DNA of 64,000 nt. It comes from Luteipulveratus mongoliensis (GTDB lineage Bacteria > Actinomycetota > Actinomycetes > Actinomycetales > Dermatophilaceae). The stretch is from contig NZ_CP011112.1 of assembly GCF_001190945.1 (NCBI RefSeq), positions 4,774,001 to 4,838,000 on the forward strand. The letters run 5' to 3'. A program made the translations under genes and the position numbers. Below the pieces are notes generated by a model that was not told where the DNA came from, did no database searches, and worked only from the letters and a program-made list of their open reading frames with translations. Positions 46,385 to 54,001 of the stretch are shown here, one piece after another; the first letter of the stretch is position 1, and each line of letters starts with the position of its first letter.

Positions 46385-46809
46385 CAGCTGATCCCCCGGT
46401 TGGGGTCCATGGATGAGGTGAAGCTCGAGGTCGGGTGAACCGTGACGCCGCTGAAGAACATGCCCGCGTCGGCCAGCGAGTACTGGCAGCTCGCGGACAC
46501 CGTGATGGCCGCGCCCGGCTCGAACGGCCGCGAGACGGTGACCTGAAGACTGTCCCGACAGCCCGGGACGGTGACCGAGTCAGCCACAGCGCGGCGCGCG
46601 GCGGCGAGCGCCTCGTCGTACGAGCGGGAGACCGTCGCCATCCGTGCCGCGTCCCGGGTGCCGGACTCCAGTGAGCCGTTCACCTGGCCGACCCGGCCGT
46701 ACGCGACGATCAGACCGAGCAGGGCGAAGACGACACCGGCGAAGAAGACGAACTCGAGTGCGATCGACCCCCGGTCGCCCCTCGAATCAGTGGCAGCGCG
46801 GACGGTCAT
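46384..46809 (-). CDS. TadE-like pseudopilin
   Basis: This 141-residue protein has GDRGSIALEFVFFAGVVFALLGLIVAYGRVGQVNGSLESGTRDAARMA, with a conserved Glu within the hydrophobic helix as in TadE-like proteins, and two Cys outside (VPGCRDSL, ASCQYS). It overlaps both neighbours (4 bases upstream, 1 downstream), so translation is coupled through the tadE-tadE-tadG chain. Confidence 0.86.
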   Translation of the reverse strand: MTVRAATDSRGDRGSIALEFVFFAGVVFALLGLIVAYGRVGQVNGSLESGTRDAARMATVSRSYDEALAAARRAVADSVTVPGCRDSLQVTVSRPFEPGAAITVSASCQYSLADAGMFFSGVTVHPTSSFTSSMDPNRGIS

Positions 46810-47207
46810 GGCGTTCTGAACCGCTCGACCGTGCCGGACGCCTCTTGCGAGATCGACCAGTCCCAGGGCACCAGGGAGATCACCTTGCCCTTCACCTTGA
46901 CGTGCACCTTGCCTGCACCGTCGTCGTACGTCGAGCTCGCCGAGGGCTGTCGCAAGGCCTGGCCGCCGACCTGGCTGGCGTAACGCTCCGTGGAGACCAT
47001 CACCTGTCCACGCATCGCTTGGTACGCGCCCGGATCCTGCGCGAGCCTCAGCTGGGAGACACCTTCGCGTGCCGCCGACAGGGCCACGGAGCGGCCATAG
47101 AAGAACAGCGCAGCCTGAATAGTGACGAAGATCAGGAGGATCAGGACAGGAGCAATGATCGCCAGCTCCAGCGCGGTCGAGCCTCGCTCACGTGACCGGG
47201 GCGGCAT
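46806..47207 (-). CDS. TadE-like pseudopilin
   Basis: This 133-residue protein has an N-terminus MPPRSRERGSTALELAIIAPVLILLIFVTIQAALFFYGRSVALSAAREGVSQLR, the classic TadE pattern with Glu in the helix after a short basic leader. The start is the ATG at 47207; the open frame upstream overlaps the pilin gene and is not coding. It is in an operon with flp upstream and the next TadE downstream. Confidence 0.88.
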   Translation of the reverse strand: MPPRSRERGSTALELAIIAPVLILLIFVTIQAALFFYGRSVALSAAREGVSQLRLAQDPGAYQAMRGQVMVSTERYASQVGGQALRQPSASSTYDDGAGKVHVKVKGKVISLVPWDWSISQEASGTVERFRTP

Positions 47208-47226
47208 ACGCCGCTCGCAGGTCACC

Positions 47227-47439
47227 TCAGCACTTGGACCCGGCGGGCAACGAGCCACAGTTATCGATCTGACTGGCCTTGTTGGTGACCACCTTGTAGA
47301 CCACAGCCCCCACTGCGGTCGCAGCCACGACGACGATGGCGGCGATGATGGCCCACTCCAGTGCCGAAGCACCCTCCTCGCGAGCCGTGTGAGCGCGGTG
47401 GCGAGCGTCGTTGATCAGCAACCAGGCGAGCTGGAGCAT
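47227..47439 (-). CDS. flp: Flp-type pilin subunit
   Basis: This 70-residue small prepilin has a leader with Arg/Glu (DARHRAHTAREEGASALEWA) followed by the hydrophobic spine ALEWAIIAAIVVVAATAVGAVVYKVVTNK and a C-terminal Cys pair (DNCGSLPAGSKC). It would be cleaved by the A24 prepilin peptidase encoded at 29522-30190. The ATG at 47439 has AGAGGGGA upstream. The strong ribosome-binding site and small size fit an abundant major subunit. Confidence 0.88.
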   Translation of the reverse strand: MLQLAWLLINDARHRAHTAREEGASALEWAIIAAIVVVAATAVGAVVYKVVTNKASQIDNCGSLPAGSKC

Positions 47440-47557
47440 CGGATTCCCCTCTGATGGTGGTACGTCGTCGGGCTGAGCGTTCCGGCCCGATCCCGCAGCA
47501 GTGTAAAGGCGTGCCCGATCGAGTGGGCAAATGCGCGGTCGGCGCGATCTGCGCCCC

Positions 47558-48487
47558 TCAGGTGGCGAGCAGCCGGGTGATCGCCGGATAGGCGAGGTAG
47601 ATCAGGAATGCCGTACAGATCAGCAGCTGCGCGACCAACATCGACTGGGAGCGCTCGCCCTCGTCCCCCTCAGCGTCGGTCAGCTCCTTGCGGCGCAACG
47701 TCGCTGCGCGGGCCGCGAGTGACAACCTGATCTTCGCGCCATCCTCCGCTGCGAGGCCGAGAGCAGCGCCGAGGTCACGCAGCTCCTCGAGGTCGATCTC
47801 CTCACCCAGCTCGCCCAGCGCAACCCACGGCGTCGTACCCACGAGCCTGGCGTTGGCCAGGCTCTGGCGAATCCGCAGCAACGACCAGTGCTCGCTGATG
47901 GTGGCCGCCGCGAGAAGGGCCTCCGGGAGACCGCGGCCACCCGCGAGGTTCATCGCGACCAGGTCGAGGAAGACGCCGACCGTACGCCGGAACTCGCGTC
48001 GTCGTACGCCCGCCTCCGACTTCAGGGCCAGGTCCGGGATGAAGAATCCGAACACGCCGAGAGTGAGGGCAAGAACCACAGGGACAGCCGACGACAGCGA
48101 GATGCCGATGATCGACAACGCCGCCCACGCGACGGGTGCCAGGAAGAAGAACACGAGACCGGTCACGACCTTGACCGCGAGGAAGGCTCCGACGCTGCGG
48201 CCCATGAGCGCAAGGTCGGCTCGGACTCGGCCGAGCTGCCAGCCGCGCTCGGCAACGAGCACCTCGAGTCGGTCGGCGAGCCGCGCCATGACGGAGCGAG
48301 TGCCAGAACTCATCCCCGCGAAGCTGCTGTCCATCTCGGTCAGCGTGTGGGTACGCATCGAGCGCTGGCCGTGCTCGATGCGGGCCAGCATGGTCGCGAC
48401 TCCAGGCTCGGGACGCAGCAGCACGCGGACGAAGGCGTAGACACCGACACCGACAAGAGCGCCGCAGAGCAAGGACAGACCCATCAT
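47558..48487 (-). CDS. tadC: Tad pilus assembly membrane protein TadC (type II secretion F domain)
   Basis: This 309-residue inner-membrane platform protein has an N-terminal membrane segment, paired central segments (LAVKVVTGLVFFFLAPVAWAALSIIGISL, AVPVVLALTLGVFGFFIPDLAL) and a T2SF-type cytoplasmic helix bundle (RRREFRRTVGVFLDLVAMNLAGGRGLPEALLAAA). A C-terminal membrane segment (LICTAFLIYLAYPAITRLL) closes it. Its partners tadB and tadA lie beyond 53 kb, separated from it by an inverted seven-gene cassette. Two Met codons (48487, 48484) can serve as start. Confidence 0.9.
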   Translation of the reverse strand: MMGLSLLCGALVGVGVYAFVRVLLRPEPGVATMLARIEHGQRSMRTHTLTEMDSSFAGMSSGTRSVMARLADRLEVLVAERGWQLGRVRADLALMGRSVGAFLAVKVVTGLVFFFLAPVAWAALSIIGISLSSAVPVVLALTLGVFGFFIPDLALKSEAGVRRREFRRTVGVFLDLVAMNLAGGRGLPEALLAAATISEHWSLLRIRQSLANARLVGTTPWVALGELGEEIDLEELRDLGAALGLAAEDGAKIRLSLAARAATLRRKELTDAEGDEGERSQSMLVAQLLICTAFLIYLAYPAITRLLAT

Positions 48488-48759
48488 CGGCTCAGGTCAC
48501 CCGCCATCGGTCGTCTGGCCGTCGTCATATCTCCCCCTGCATCGTCGGCACCAGCGCGCCGCACGATACGCGAGATCCGCCCAGATGCGGGCGGGCGGCG
48601 CTTCACCCTACGGAGGATCGGCTTCGCTCGACTGACCTCGTCGAGCTAGCTGAGGCAAACGTTGCCCGCTCCGAAGTTCGTTGACCCGGCAGGCAACCAC
48701 GCGTCGTACCGCTCCCCTAACATCGCGCCCGGGAGATGTGGATCGATGGGGGACAGATC
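48488..48759. other. Intergenic junction between tadC and the inserted cassette
   Basis: This 272-base divergent gap is at one edge of the plus-strand cassette. It contains a TAACAT -10-like word (48718-48723) about 37 bases before the WXG-like start, and GGGGGA as its ribosome-binding site. I find no gene, transposon end or attachment-site repeat in it. Confidence 0.4.
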
Positions 48760-49059
48760 ATGGTTGAGGTAAAGCCTGACGGAGGCCCGGTGGTCGGGGG
48801 CAGCCCGACGGACCTGGATCAGGGCGCGCGGTCGCTGAGCACACTGGCCACCGACATGACGACCAGCGTGGCCAAGAGCGCGAAGAACGCCTGCACTGAC
48901 GCCGGCGGTGCCAGTCATGACGGGCAGCTCGGGTCCGCGTTGCACGGTCTGAGCACGCTGGTGAGCTCATATACAACTGCGGTCGGTACGGAGAGTCGGA
49001 TGCTGGGCACGCTGGCCAGATCGACCGCCGCTGATCTGCGGAATGCGATGGGTCACTGA
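48760..49059 (+). CDS. WXG100-like small protein of the inserted cassette
   Basis: This protein has about 99 residues in two helices around a short turn (GARSLSTLATDMTTSVAKSAKNACTDAGGASHDGQLGSALHGLSTLVSSYTTAVGTESRMLGTLARSTAADLRNAM). It has the size and pattern of ESX-type partners, without the Trp. The start is the ATG at 48760, after GGGGGACAGATC; an ATG eight codons upstream has no Shine-Dalgarno. It is two bases from the large effector gene and is its probable secretion partner. Confidence 0.68.
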   Translation: MVEVKPDGGPVVGGSPTDLDQGARSLSTLATDMTTSVAKSAKNACTDAGGASHDGQLGSALHGLSTLVSSYTTAVGTESRMLGTLARSTAADLRNAMGH

Positions 49060-49060
49060 G

Positions 49061-50515
49061 GTGACTGGCGATCCGGGTTTTGAGATCCCGCCGGGTGACC
49101 CGGACGGGTTGGATCGGGCAGCACGCACTCTGGGCTCTTTGGGTACGTCGTTGGGCACGACGGAGCTGAAGCGTGCGGAGTCGGGGATGGTGACCGCGAC
49201 CCGGGGGTGGACCGGACCGCGCAAGAACGACTTCGCTGATGCCGGTGCGGGCATGCAGATCCACCTCAAGACCCTGGCGACGGCGCTGACGGGGGCCAGT
49301 ACGGCGTTGCACCGGTACGCGACGGTGCTGCGGACCGCGCAGCAGGACATCGCCCGGTACGCCTCCGCGGCGCAGCACGCCGCGGATGTCGCCGACCAAG
49401 CCACTGACCACGGCAAACCCGATGTGGCAGCGGACACCCGTGCGAGCCAGGCGGCCACCCACAACCGCAACATGGCCAATGGCGCCCGCAATGACGTGCA
49501 CACCGCGAAGACTGCGTTGTTGGGCAAGCTGCACGACATCTCCACCGTCCTGGTCCCCGGCACCGAGACCCTGACCGACGCCCAGGTCGCGCAGAAGGTC
49601 CTGGCCGCGTTCCACCAAACCGGGCTTCCCGCCACCGGTGCGACCAAGGACCAGGCCTGGGGCGCCCTGGCCAAAGCCCGCACCGACTCACCAGACGACG
49701 TCGTCCGCACCGACGGCGCGGTCAACTGGCCCGCATGGGTCGGTCAGCAGACCAACGCAGAGCACGCCAGTGCCAAGACGCCTACGCTCTGGGACTGTCT
49801 CCAAGACTGGGAAATCACGCCTCAAGATCATGACAACCCCGCCATGTTCTACCTGGAGAAGCTCGGCTTCCTCCCCGAGGCACCTGATCCGCTCAACGCC
49901 TCCAACTGGAGCGTCGGCCTGATCGGCATGAGCAACCAGCTCACACGCGAGACTCTGTCGCGGTACATCATCACCGAGTTCCGCTACAGAGACCCCGTCA
50001 CCGGAAAGTACGCGAAGCCGTCAGAAGATTTCAACAAGGGGTCCGTGTACAAGAACCCGAACGACACCTTTAAGGAAGAGCCTTCCCGGGGCCTGCAAGC
50101 CAAGCCGGGCTGGAAAGCGTTCCGCAAAGGAATGTTCAAATGGACTGGCCGCATCGCCCGCGTCGCCGGACCCGCAGGCATGGTAACGATGGCCGTAGTC
50201 GACGGAGTCGACACCTGGAAAGAGGACTCCCACGACCCAAAGATGGGGCTCTGGGAACGCATAGGCCGAACTGCGGGTTCTGGGCTAGGGTCCGGAGTTG
50301 GCGGCGGGGTTGGCGGCTCACTAGGCGCAGCCGGCGGGGCCGCTCTGGGTATCGAGTCCGGGCCGGGATCAATCGTAACCAGTTTCGCTGGCGGTGTCAC
50401 AGGGGCATGGATGGGGTCGACCATCGGGGAGGCGACCCTCAAGCGCCTCGGAGGAGAAACCGGGAAACTTGGTGGCGGACTGTGGAAGAAGATGACTTTT
50501 GACGAGCGAAAGTAG
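49061..50515 (+). CDS. Putative type VII effector with WXG N-terminus and glycine-zipper C-terminus
   Basis: The 484 residues have no Sec signal. The N-terminal 130 residues are a WXG-type helical domain (GLDRAARTLGSLGTSLGTTELKRAESGMVTATRGWTGPRKNDFADAGAGM, W50). The middle is unrecognised. Residues about 404-456 are a dense glycine zipper (GSGLGSGVGGGVGGSLGAAGGAALG, then SFAGGVTGAWMGSTIG), as in membrane-inserting toxins. The start is GTG 49061, directly after the partner's stop; ATG 49043 is possible. A small membrane protein overlaps its 3' end, as immunity proteins do. The 3' third has a less GC-rich composition than the 5' part. Confidence 0.7.
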   Translation: MTGDPGFEIPPGDPDGLDRAARTLGSLGTSLGTTELKRAESGMVTATRGWTGPRKNDFADAGAGMQIHLKTLATALTGASTALHRYATVLRTAQQDIARYASAAQHAADVADQATDHGKPDVAADTRASQAATHNRNMANGARNDVHTAKTALLGKLHDISTVLVPGTETLTDAQVAQKVLAAFHQTGLPATGATKDQAWGALAKARTDSPDDVVRTDGAVNWPAWVGQQTNAEHASAKTPTLWDCLQDWEITPQDHDNPAMFYLEKLGFLPEAPDPLNASNWSVGLIGMSNQLTRETLSRYIITEFRYRDPVTGKYAKPSEDFNKGSVYKNPNDTFKEEPSRGLQAKPGWKAFRKGMFKWTGRIARVAGPAGMVTMAVVDGVDTWKEDSHDPKMGLWERIGRTAGSGLGSGVGGGVGGSLGAAGGAALGIESGPGSIVTSFAGGVTGAWMGSTIGEATLKRLGGETGKLGGGLWKKMTFDERK

Positions 50516-50972
50516 TCGGGAGATGGGAACGCTGGCAGCCTGGGCGCTCTCAGTGGCGATCGGCGCACCACTCCTTTGGTGGACCATCTGGTTGCGCCGT
50601 GGATATTCCGCGAGGGCGCGACAATTCAAACCTCGCACGGTAGTTCAGGAGCGGGCCTGCTTCTATGCCGTCCCCGCTGGCGGCCTGGTGTTCTCGCTAG
50701 TGCCAGCGTTGCTTGGCGTCAACTGGGCACTCGAATCAGCATTGGGAAGAATCGGCGCATTCCTCATGTTGCTCTTGTTCATAGTCGTAATTATCGTTGC
50801 CCTGGCCTCGACTATTTTTGCCTTCTTTTTCGCCGCGCTTGACTGGCTCGTGCCGACGCCGCGGTGGGTGGTGCCAAAGTGGATGTATGACGACGAAGTC
50901 GGGCATCCGTTCAGCTTCAAGATACGTGGGGTGAAGCGCGATCCGAACGCACCCGAGCCGCCATTCCTTTAG
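50499..50972 (+). CDS. Small polytopic membrane protein, candidate immunity protein
   Basis: This protein has about 157 residues with three or four membrane segments (AWALSVAIGAPLLWWTIWL; VPAGGLVFSLVPALLG; GAFLMLLLFIVVIIVALASTIFAFFFAALDWLV) and a polar tail. It overlaps the 3' end of the putative effector by 17 bases. If the effector is a pore-former, a membrane-resident protector is the expected neighbour; this is inference from position and topology. The start is TTG 50499 or ATG 50523. It is visibly richer in A/T than flanking genes, suggesting exchange by transfer. Confidence 0.6.
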   Translation: MTSESSREMGTLAAWALSVAIGAPLLWWTIWLRRGYSARARQFKPRTVVQERACFYAVPAGGLVFSLVPALLGVNWALESALGRIGAFLMLLLFIVVIIVALASTIFAFFFAALDWLVPTPRWVVPKWMYDDEVGHPFSFKIRGVKRDPNAPEPPFL

Positions 50973-50982
50973 AAGGGTTAGC

Positions 50983-51363
50983 GTGACCTACTCAGAGGCC
51001 GACAGCTCGCCCGCGGCGATGGCTGATAGCGGAGCCGAGATCGTGGTCCATCGGCCGTGGCGGTGGCCGCACGCGGCATGGCCCTTCAAGATCGTCATTG
51101 ACGGCGTGCTCGTCGGGCGACTTCGTCCACGTCAGACCGGTAGGTACTCGGTGCGGCCAGGTACCCATATTGTCTGCGCGCGCATCGCGCCGAAGGCGGG
51201 CAGACCGATACAGGTGCCCGTCGGCCCCGGCGAGACAGCAATCATCGAAGTGTTACCCAGCGGCCTCCCGGCCACCGCATCACTCGCCGGCCACGACACC
51301 AGCTTGCGCCTTCGCATCGTCAAGGCCGATGAGCCTGGCAAGGGGAAGCACCACGATGGCTGA
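50983..51363 (+). CDS. Small beta-rich protein of the cassette, unknown function
   Basis: This 126-residue protein has an Ala/Ser N-terminus and then a beta-sandwich-like body (EIVVHRPWRWPHAAWPFKIVIDGVLVGRLRPRQTGRYSVRPGTHIVCARIAPKAGRPIQVPVGPGETAIIEVL), resembling PEGA/DUF2846-like folds in pattern. No signal peptide is seen. The GTG at 50983 follows AGAAGGG. It overlaps the next gene by 8 bases. A structural or accessory role in type VII export is possible. Confidence 0.55.
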   Translation: MTYSEADSSPAAMADSGAEIVVHRPWRWPHAAWPFKIVIDGVLVGRLRPRQTGRYSVRPGTHIVCARIAPKAGRPIQVPVGPGETAIIEVLPSGLPATASLAGHDTSLRLRIVKADEPGKGKHHDG

Positions 51364-51835
51364 ACCTACAAGCCTCGGCGCGGACGCGTCGATCGTCCTT
51401 CCCGCTGATTGGGAGGCCATGTCGGCGCCCCCTCCACCGGCGGTGGTGATCGCGCGTTCGCCGGAGCTGTCCGAATCGTTGGCTGGCAGGACTCGCGGCG
51501 TACTGGTCGCGACCCGTGGCGCCGCCGCGCCGCTCGAAGAGTGGCTGCGATCGGCTTCGGAGGGTCTGGTGGAGCAGAACCCGACCTTCCACCTGCTGCA
51601 AGCCGCCGACGTCGAGCTGGACGGCCAACCTGGGTTCCGCATCCTCGGTACCCAGGTCGCCCCCGGCGGTGCCGCGGTCGTCCTGGACCAGATCAACACC
51701 ATCGTCCCCGGTGAGGACACCGAGACTGCTGGTATCGCTCTCTCGTTCACCTGGCCCGCACTGGTGTACGACGCGGCCTGCGCCGCGCAGACCGAAGACA
51801 TGGCCGCCAGCCTTCAGTTCGGCGGCGTGTCATGA
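51356..51835 (+). CDS. Unknown cassette protein
   Basis: This 159-residue soluble alpha/beta protein has SIVLPADWEAMSAPPPPAVVIARSPELSESLAGRTRGVLVATRGAAAPLEEWLRSASEGLVEQNPTFHLLQAADVELDGQPGFRILGTQV ... QINTIVPGEDTETAGIALSFTWPALVYDAACAAQTEDMAASLQ. The pattern recalls DUF1795/PsbP-like (DcrB-fold) proteins found with actinomycete type VII loci. The ATG at 51356 is inside the end of the previous gene. The next gene starts in its stop (ATGA). Confidence 0.55.
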   Translation: MAEPTSLGADASIVLPADWEAMSAPPPPAVVIARSPELSESLAGRTRGVLVATRGAAAPLEEWLRSASEGLVEQNPTFHLLQAADVELDGQPGFRILGTQVAPGGAAVVLDQINTIVPGEDTETAGIALSFTWPALVYDAACAAQTEDMAASLQFGGVS

Positions 51836-52692
51836 GCCCTTGGTCGCCGTCCAGCGCGTTCACTGCTCAGGACACCCTTCGAATCCCGTACCCGCTTTGG
51901 CTTGCCATGACCGACCTCGTGAACGGGCAATCAGTCGACGCCACGGCGCGCGCCGCACTCAACGAACGGTCGCTCCTTATCGACGGCATCCCGAACCCTT
52001 TGCTCATCAATACCTTCGACGCGATCGCGAACCCTTACGCCGGGGTGCGTCTTGAGGTCGCCGGCCCGCAGTTCGTCCATGCGTGCGGCATCTATCCGGG
52101 GCGGTCGGCAACCGCGATTGCTCAAGTCATTGGGTCGCCACCGGCCGACCTCGAGGACTCTGAGGTCGAGGTAGCGACCACATTCTCCGACCACGTCCCT
52201 GCGTTCATCTGCCAGTACGCCCAGCTCGGTCCGCGACCCGCGCTGCAGGGCGAGCAGACGGCCGTGCCGTTCAAGCCAGCGATCGAGCTCAGCGACGCAC
52301 ATCCCGGACTGCGTGCATCTGCGGCGCTGACCATCGCGGACGCTCTGCAAGGAGCTCAGCCCGCGTCAGCGGAGCACCTGCGGTCAGGTCACTGGCGCGC
52401 TTGCTACCTCAACCTCGTCGCACGGCCCGACATCTCCATCGGACGGGCCTGGATCGATACCCCCGCCGGTGTCCTGTACTACGCAGACACCCGAGAGAGT
52501 GGTCGGCTACTCAGGACGAAGCATGAGGTTCTCCTCGAACCCTCATCCGGGGCAGACGTCCTCATCGAGATCGTCAACATGTGGCAGGGCATGGCCGGCA
52601 CGGCCCTCACCCCGCCCGACCTCACCCTGGCAAGAGACGGCCGATCGGGCGAGACATTGAGCGAGAGCGAAGGAAGTCACCCTGATGATTGA
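51832..52692 (+). CDS. Putative EspG-like type VII secretion chaperone of the cassette
   Basis: The 286 residues open with IPYPLWLAMTDLVNGQSVDATARAALNERSLLIDGIPNPLLINTFDAIANPYAGVRLEVAG, which parallels the N-terminus of the EspG-like protein at 35301-36179 in arrangement. A sheet-rich middle and a C-terminal helix (GADVLIEIVNMWQGMAG) follow. It could be a dedicated chaperone for the cassette's effector. It is coupled by ATGA overlaps to both neighbours. Confidence 0.5.
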   Translation: MSPWSPSSAFTAQDTLRIPYPLWLAMTDLVNGQSVDATARAALNERSLLIDGIPNPLLINTFDAIANPYAGVRLEVAGPQFVHACGIYPGRSATAIAQVIGSPPADLEDSEVEVATTFSDHVPAFICQYAQLGPRPALQGEQTAVPFKPAIELSDAHPGLRASAALTIADALQGAQPASAEHLRSGHWRACYLNLVARPDISIGRAWIDTPAGVLYYADTRESGRLLRTKHEVLLEPSSGADVLIEIVNMWQGMAGTALTPPDLTLARDGRSGETLSESEGSHPDD

Positions 52693-53125
52693 TGAGGCGA
52701 AGGACATTGCGCGTCGCGCGCATGCAGAGCAGGTCGACAAGGCGGGGCACGCGTACATCACGCACCCTGCTCGCGTCGCACAGCGGGTCGCCGGCGATGA
52801 GCGTGCTGAGGCGGTCGCGTGGTTGCACGACGTCGTTGAGGACACCGCCGTCACGCTCGCCGATCTGGCCGAGACGTTCCCCGCCGAGGTGGTTGCAGCC
52901 GTCGACGCCATCACCCGACGAAAGGGTGAGGACGGGGACGACTACTACGACCGCGTTGCCCGCGATCCGCTGGCGCTCAAGGTGAAGCTCGCAGACCTGG
53001 ACGACAACAGCGACCCGGAGAGACTGGCACTGCTCGACGAGGCCACGCGCGAGCGCCTGACGCGCAAGTACGCGCACGCACGTCAGCGCCTCGCCCAAGG
53101 TGCGGAGTCACCAGAGCTCGACTGA
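52685..53125 (+). CDS. HD-domain phosphohydrolase, MESH1/RelA-SpoT hydrolase-like
   Basis: This 146-residue metal-dependent hydrolase has AHAEQVDKAGHAYITHPARVAQRV, the HD pair in AVAWLHDVVEDTAVTLADLAETF and LALKVKLADLDDNSDP. These are the motifs of small ppGpp-hydrolase-like (SAH/MESH1) proteins. The substrate may be (p)ppGpp or another nucleotide. It is the last gene of the plus-strand cassette, overlaps the EspG-like gene, and ends 12 bases from the convergent tadB. Confidence 0.85.
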   Translation: MIDEAKDIARRAHAEQVDKAGHAYITHPARVAQRVAGDERAEAVAWLHDVVEDTAVTLADLAETFPAEVVAAVDAITRRKGEDGDDYYDRVARDPLALKVKLADLDDNSDPERLALLDEATRERLTRKYAHARQRLAQGAESPELD

Positions 53126-53137
53126 GCGCGGTGCCGG

Positions 53138-54001
53138 TCAGCCGTCGAGGACCGGCTGCGCACCCTCGACCAGGAAGCGCTCCATCTTGGCCGGCATCGC
53201 CAGGCGACGCAGCCACAACAGGCCGCCGACGAAGATCAGCGCCACGAGCAGCAGCACCAGCTGACCCAGCGGGGAGTCGTACGCGTCGACGTACTGATGG
53301 TTGAAGATCGCGAGACCGAGCATGACGGACAGCACGAGCACCAGCACGATCCGCACGGATCGCCGAATGCTCTTGCGGGACGCCTCGATTCGACGTCGCA
53401 TGTCGAGCTCTTCACGAGTCGACAGTGCGAGTGCGGTCAGGACGTCACGCAGACCGGGGCCGCGCAGCCGGGCGTTCAGGACGAGCGCCGCGCAGATGAT
53501 GTCGCCACTCGGATCCCGCAGATCGTGGGCGAACTTCATCAACGCGTCCGGCAACGGCTCCCGGATGCGCAGCCGGTCGACCAGGAGGTTGAGCGAAGGA
53601 CGAATGGCCGGCCCGGCGTTCACCGCCGTCGCCGGGATCGCCTGCTCCAGACCGTTGGCGCCGGCGATCGTGTCTCGCAGCGACTCGGTCCAGGACGCGA
53701 GCGCCTCCAGCCGAGCGATCGAGAGGCGTTCTTCGCGGTTGTTGCCGGCGAGGTTGTCCCAGAACGCGGCGAGGAGGCCGAGCCCGACGGCGGCGACCAC
53801 CCAACGTGTGAGCACGAGCGCCACCAGCCCGGCGGCCACCCCGCGTACGAGCCGCTGTGCCGTGTCACCAGCCGAGGCGCGGCGAATCAGCTGCGGGCGA
53901 GAGCGGTCGCGAGCGGGCAAGCCGACCACAGCCAGGACGCCAACGAAGAGTCCCAGCCCCACGACCGCACCGAGCAACAGCTGGAGGACGAGCTCGGTCA
54001 T
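53138..54001 (-). CDS. tadB: Tad pilus assembly membrane protein TadB (type II secretion F domain)
   Basis: This 287-residue platform protein has an N-terminal membrane segment (LLLGAVVGLGLFVGVLAVVGL), a second pair (GVAAGLVALVLTRWVVAAVGLGLLAAFW) and the T2SF cytoplasmic bundle (LEALASWTESLRDTIAGANGLEQAI, LVLNARLRGPGLRDVLTALALSTREELDMRRRIEASRKSIRRSVRI). Two C-terminal segments complete it. The ATG at 54001 overlaps the tadA stop (ATGA). tadC, normally next, is displaced 4.7 kb downstream by the cassette. Confidence 0.9.
   Translation of the reverse strand: MTELVLQLLLGAVVGLGLFVGVLAVVGLPARDRSRPQLIRRASAGDTAQRLVRGVAAGLVALVLTRWVVAAVGLGLLAAFWDNLAGNNREERLSIARLEALASWTESLRDTIAGANGLEQAIPATAVNAGPAIRPSLNLLVDRLRIREPLPDALMKFAHDLRDPSGDIICAALVLNARLRGPGLRDVLTALALSTREELDMRRRIEASRKSIRRSVRIVLVLVLSVMLGLAIFNHQYVDAYDSPLGQLVLLLVALIFVGGLLWLRRLAMPAKMERFLVEGAQPVLDG

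Noticed and set aside
48488-48759. Possible attachment site or transposon end at the cassette edge
   Set aside because: I found no direct repeat shared with the other edge (53126-53137) and no integrase or transposase in the cassette.
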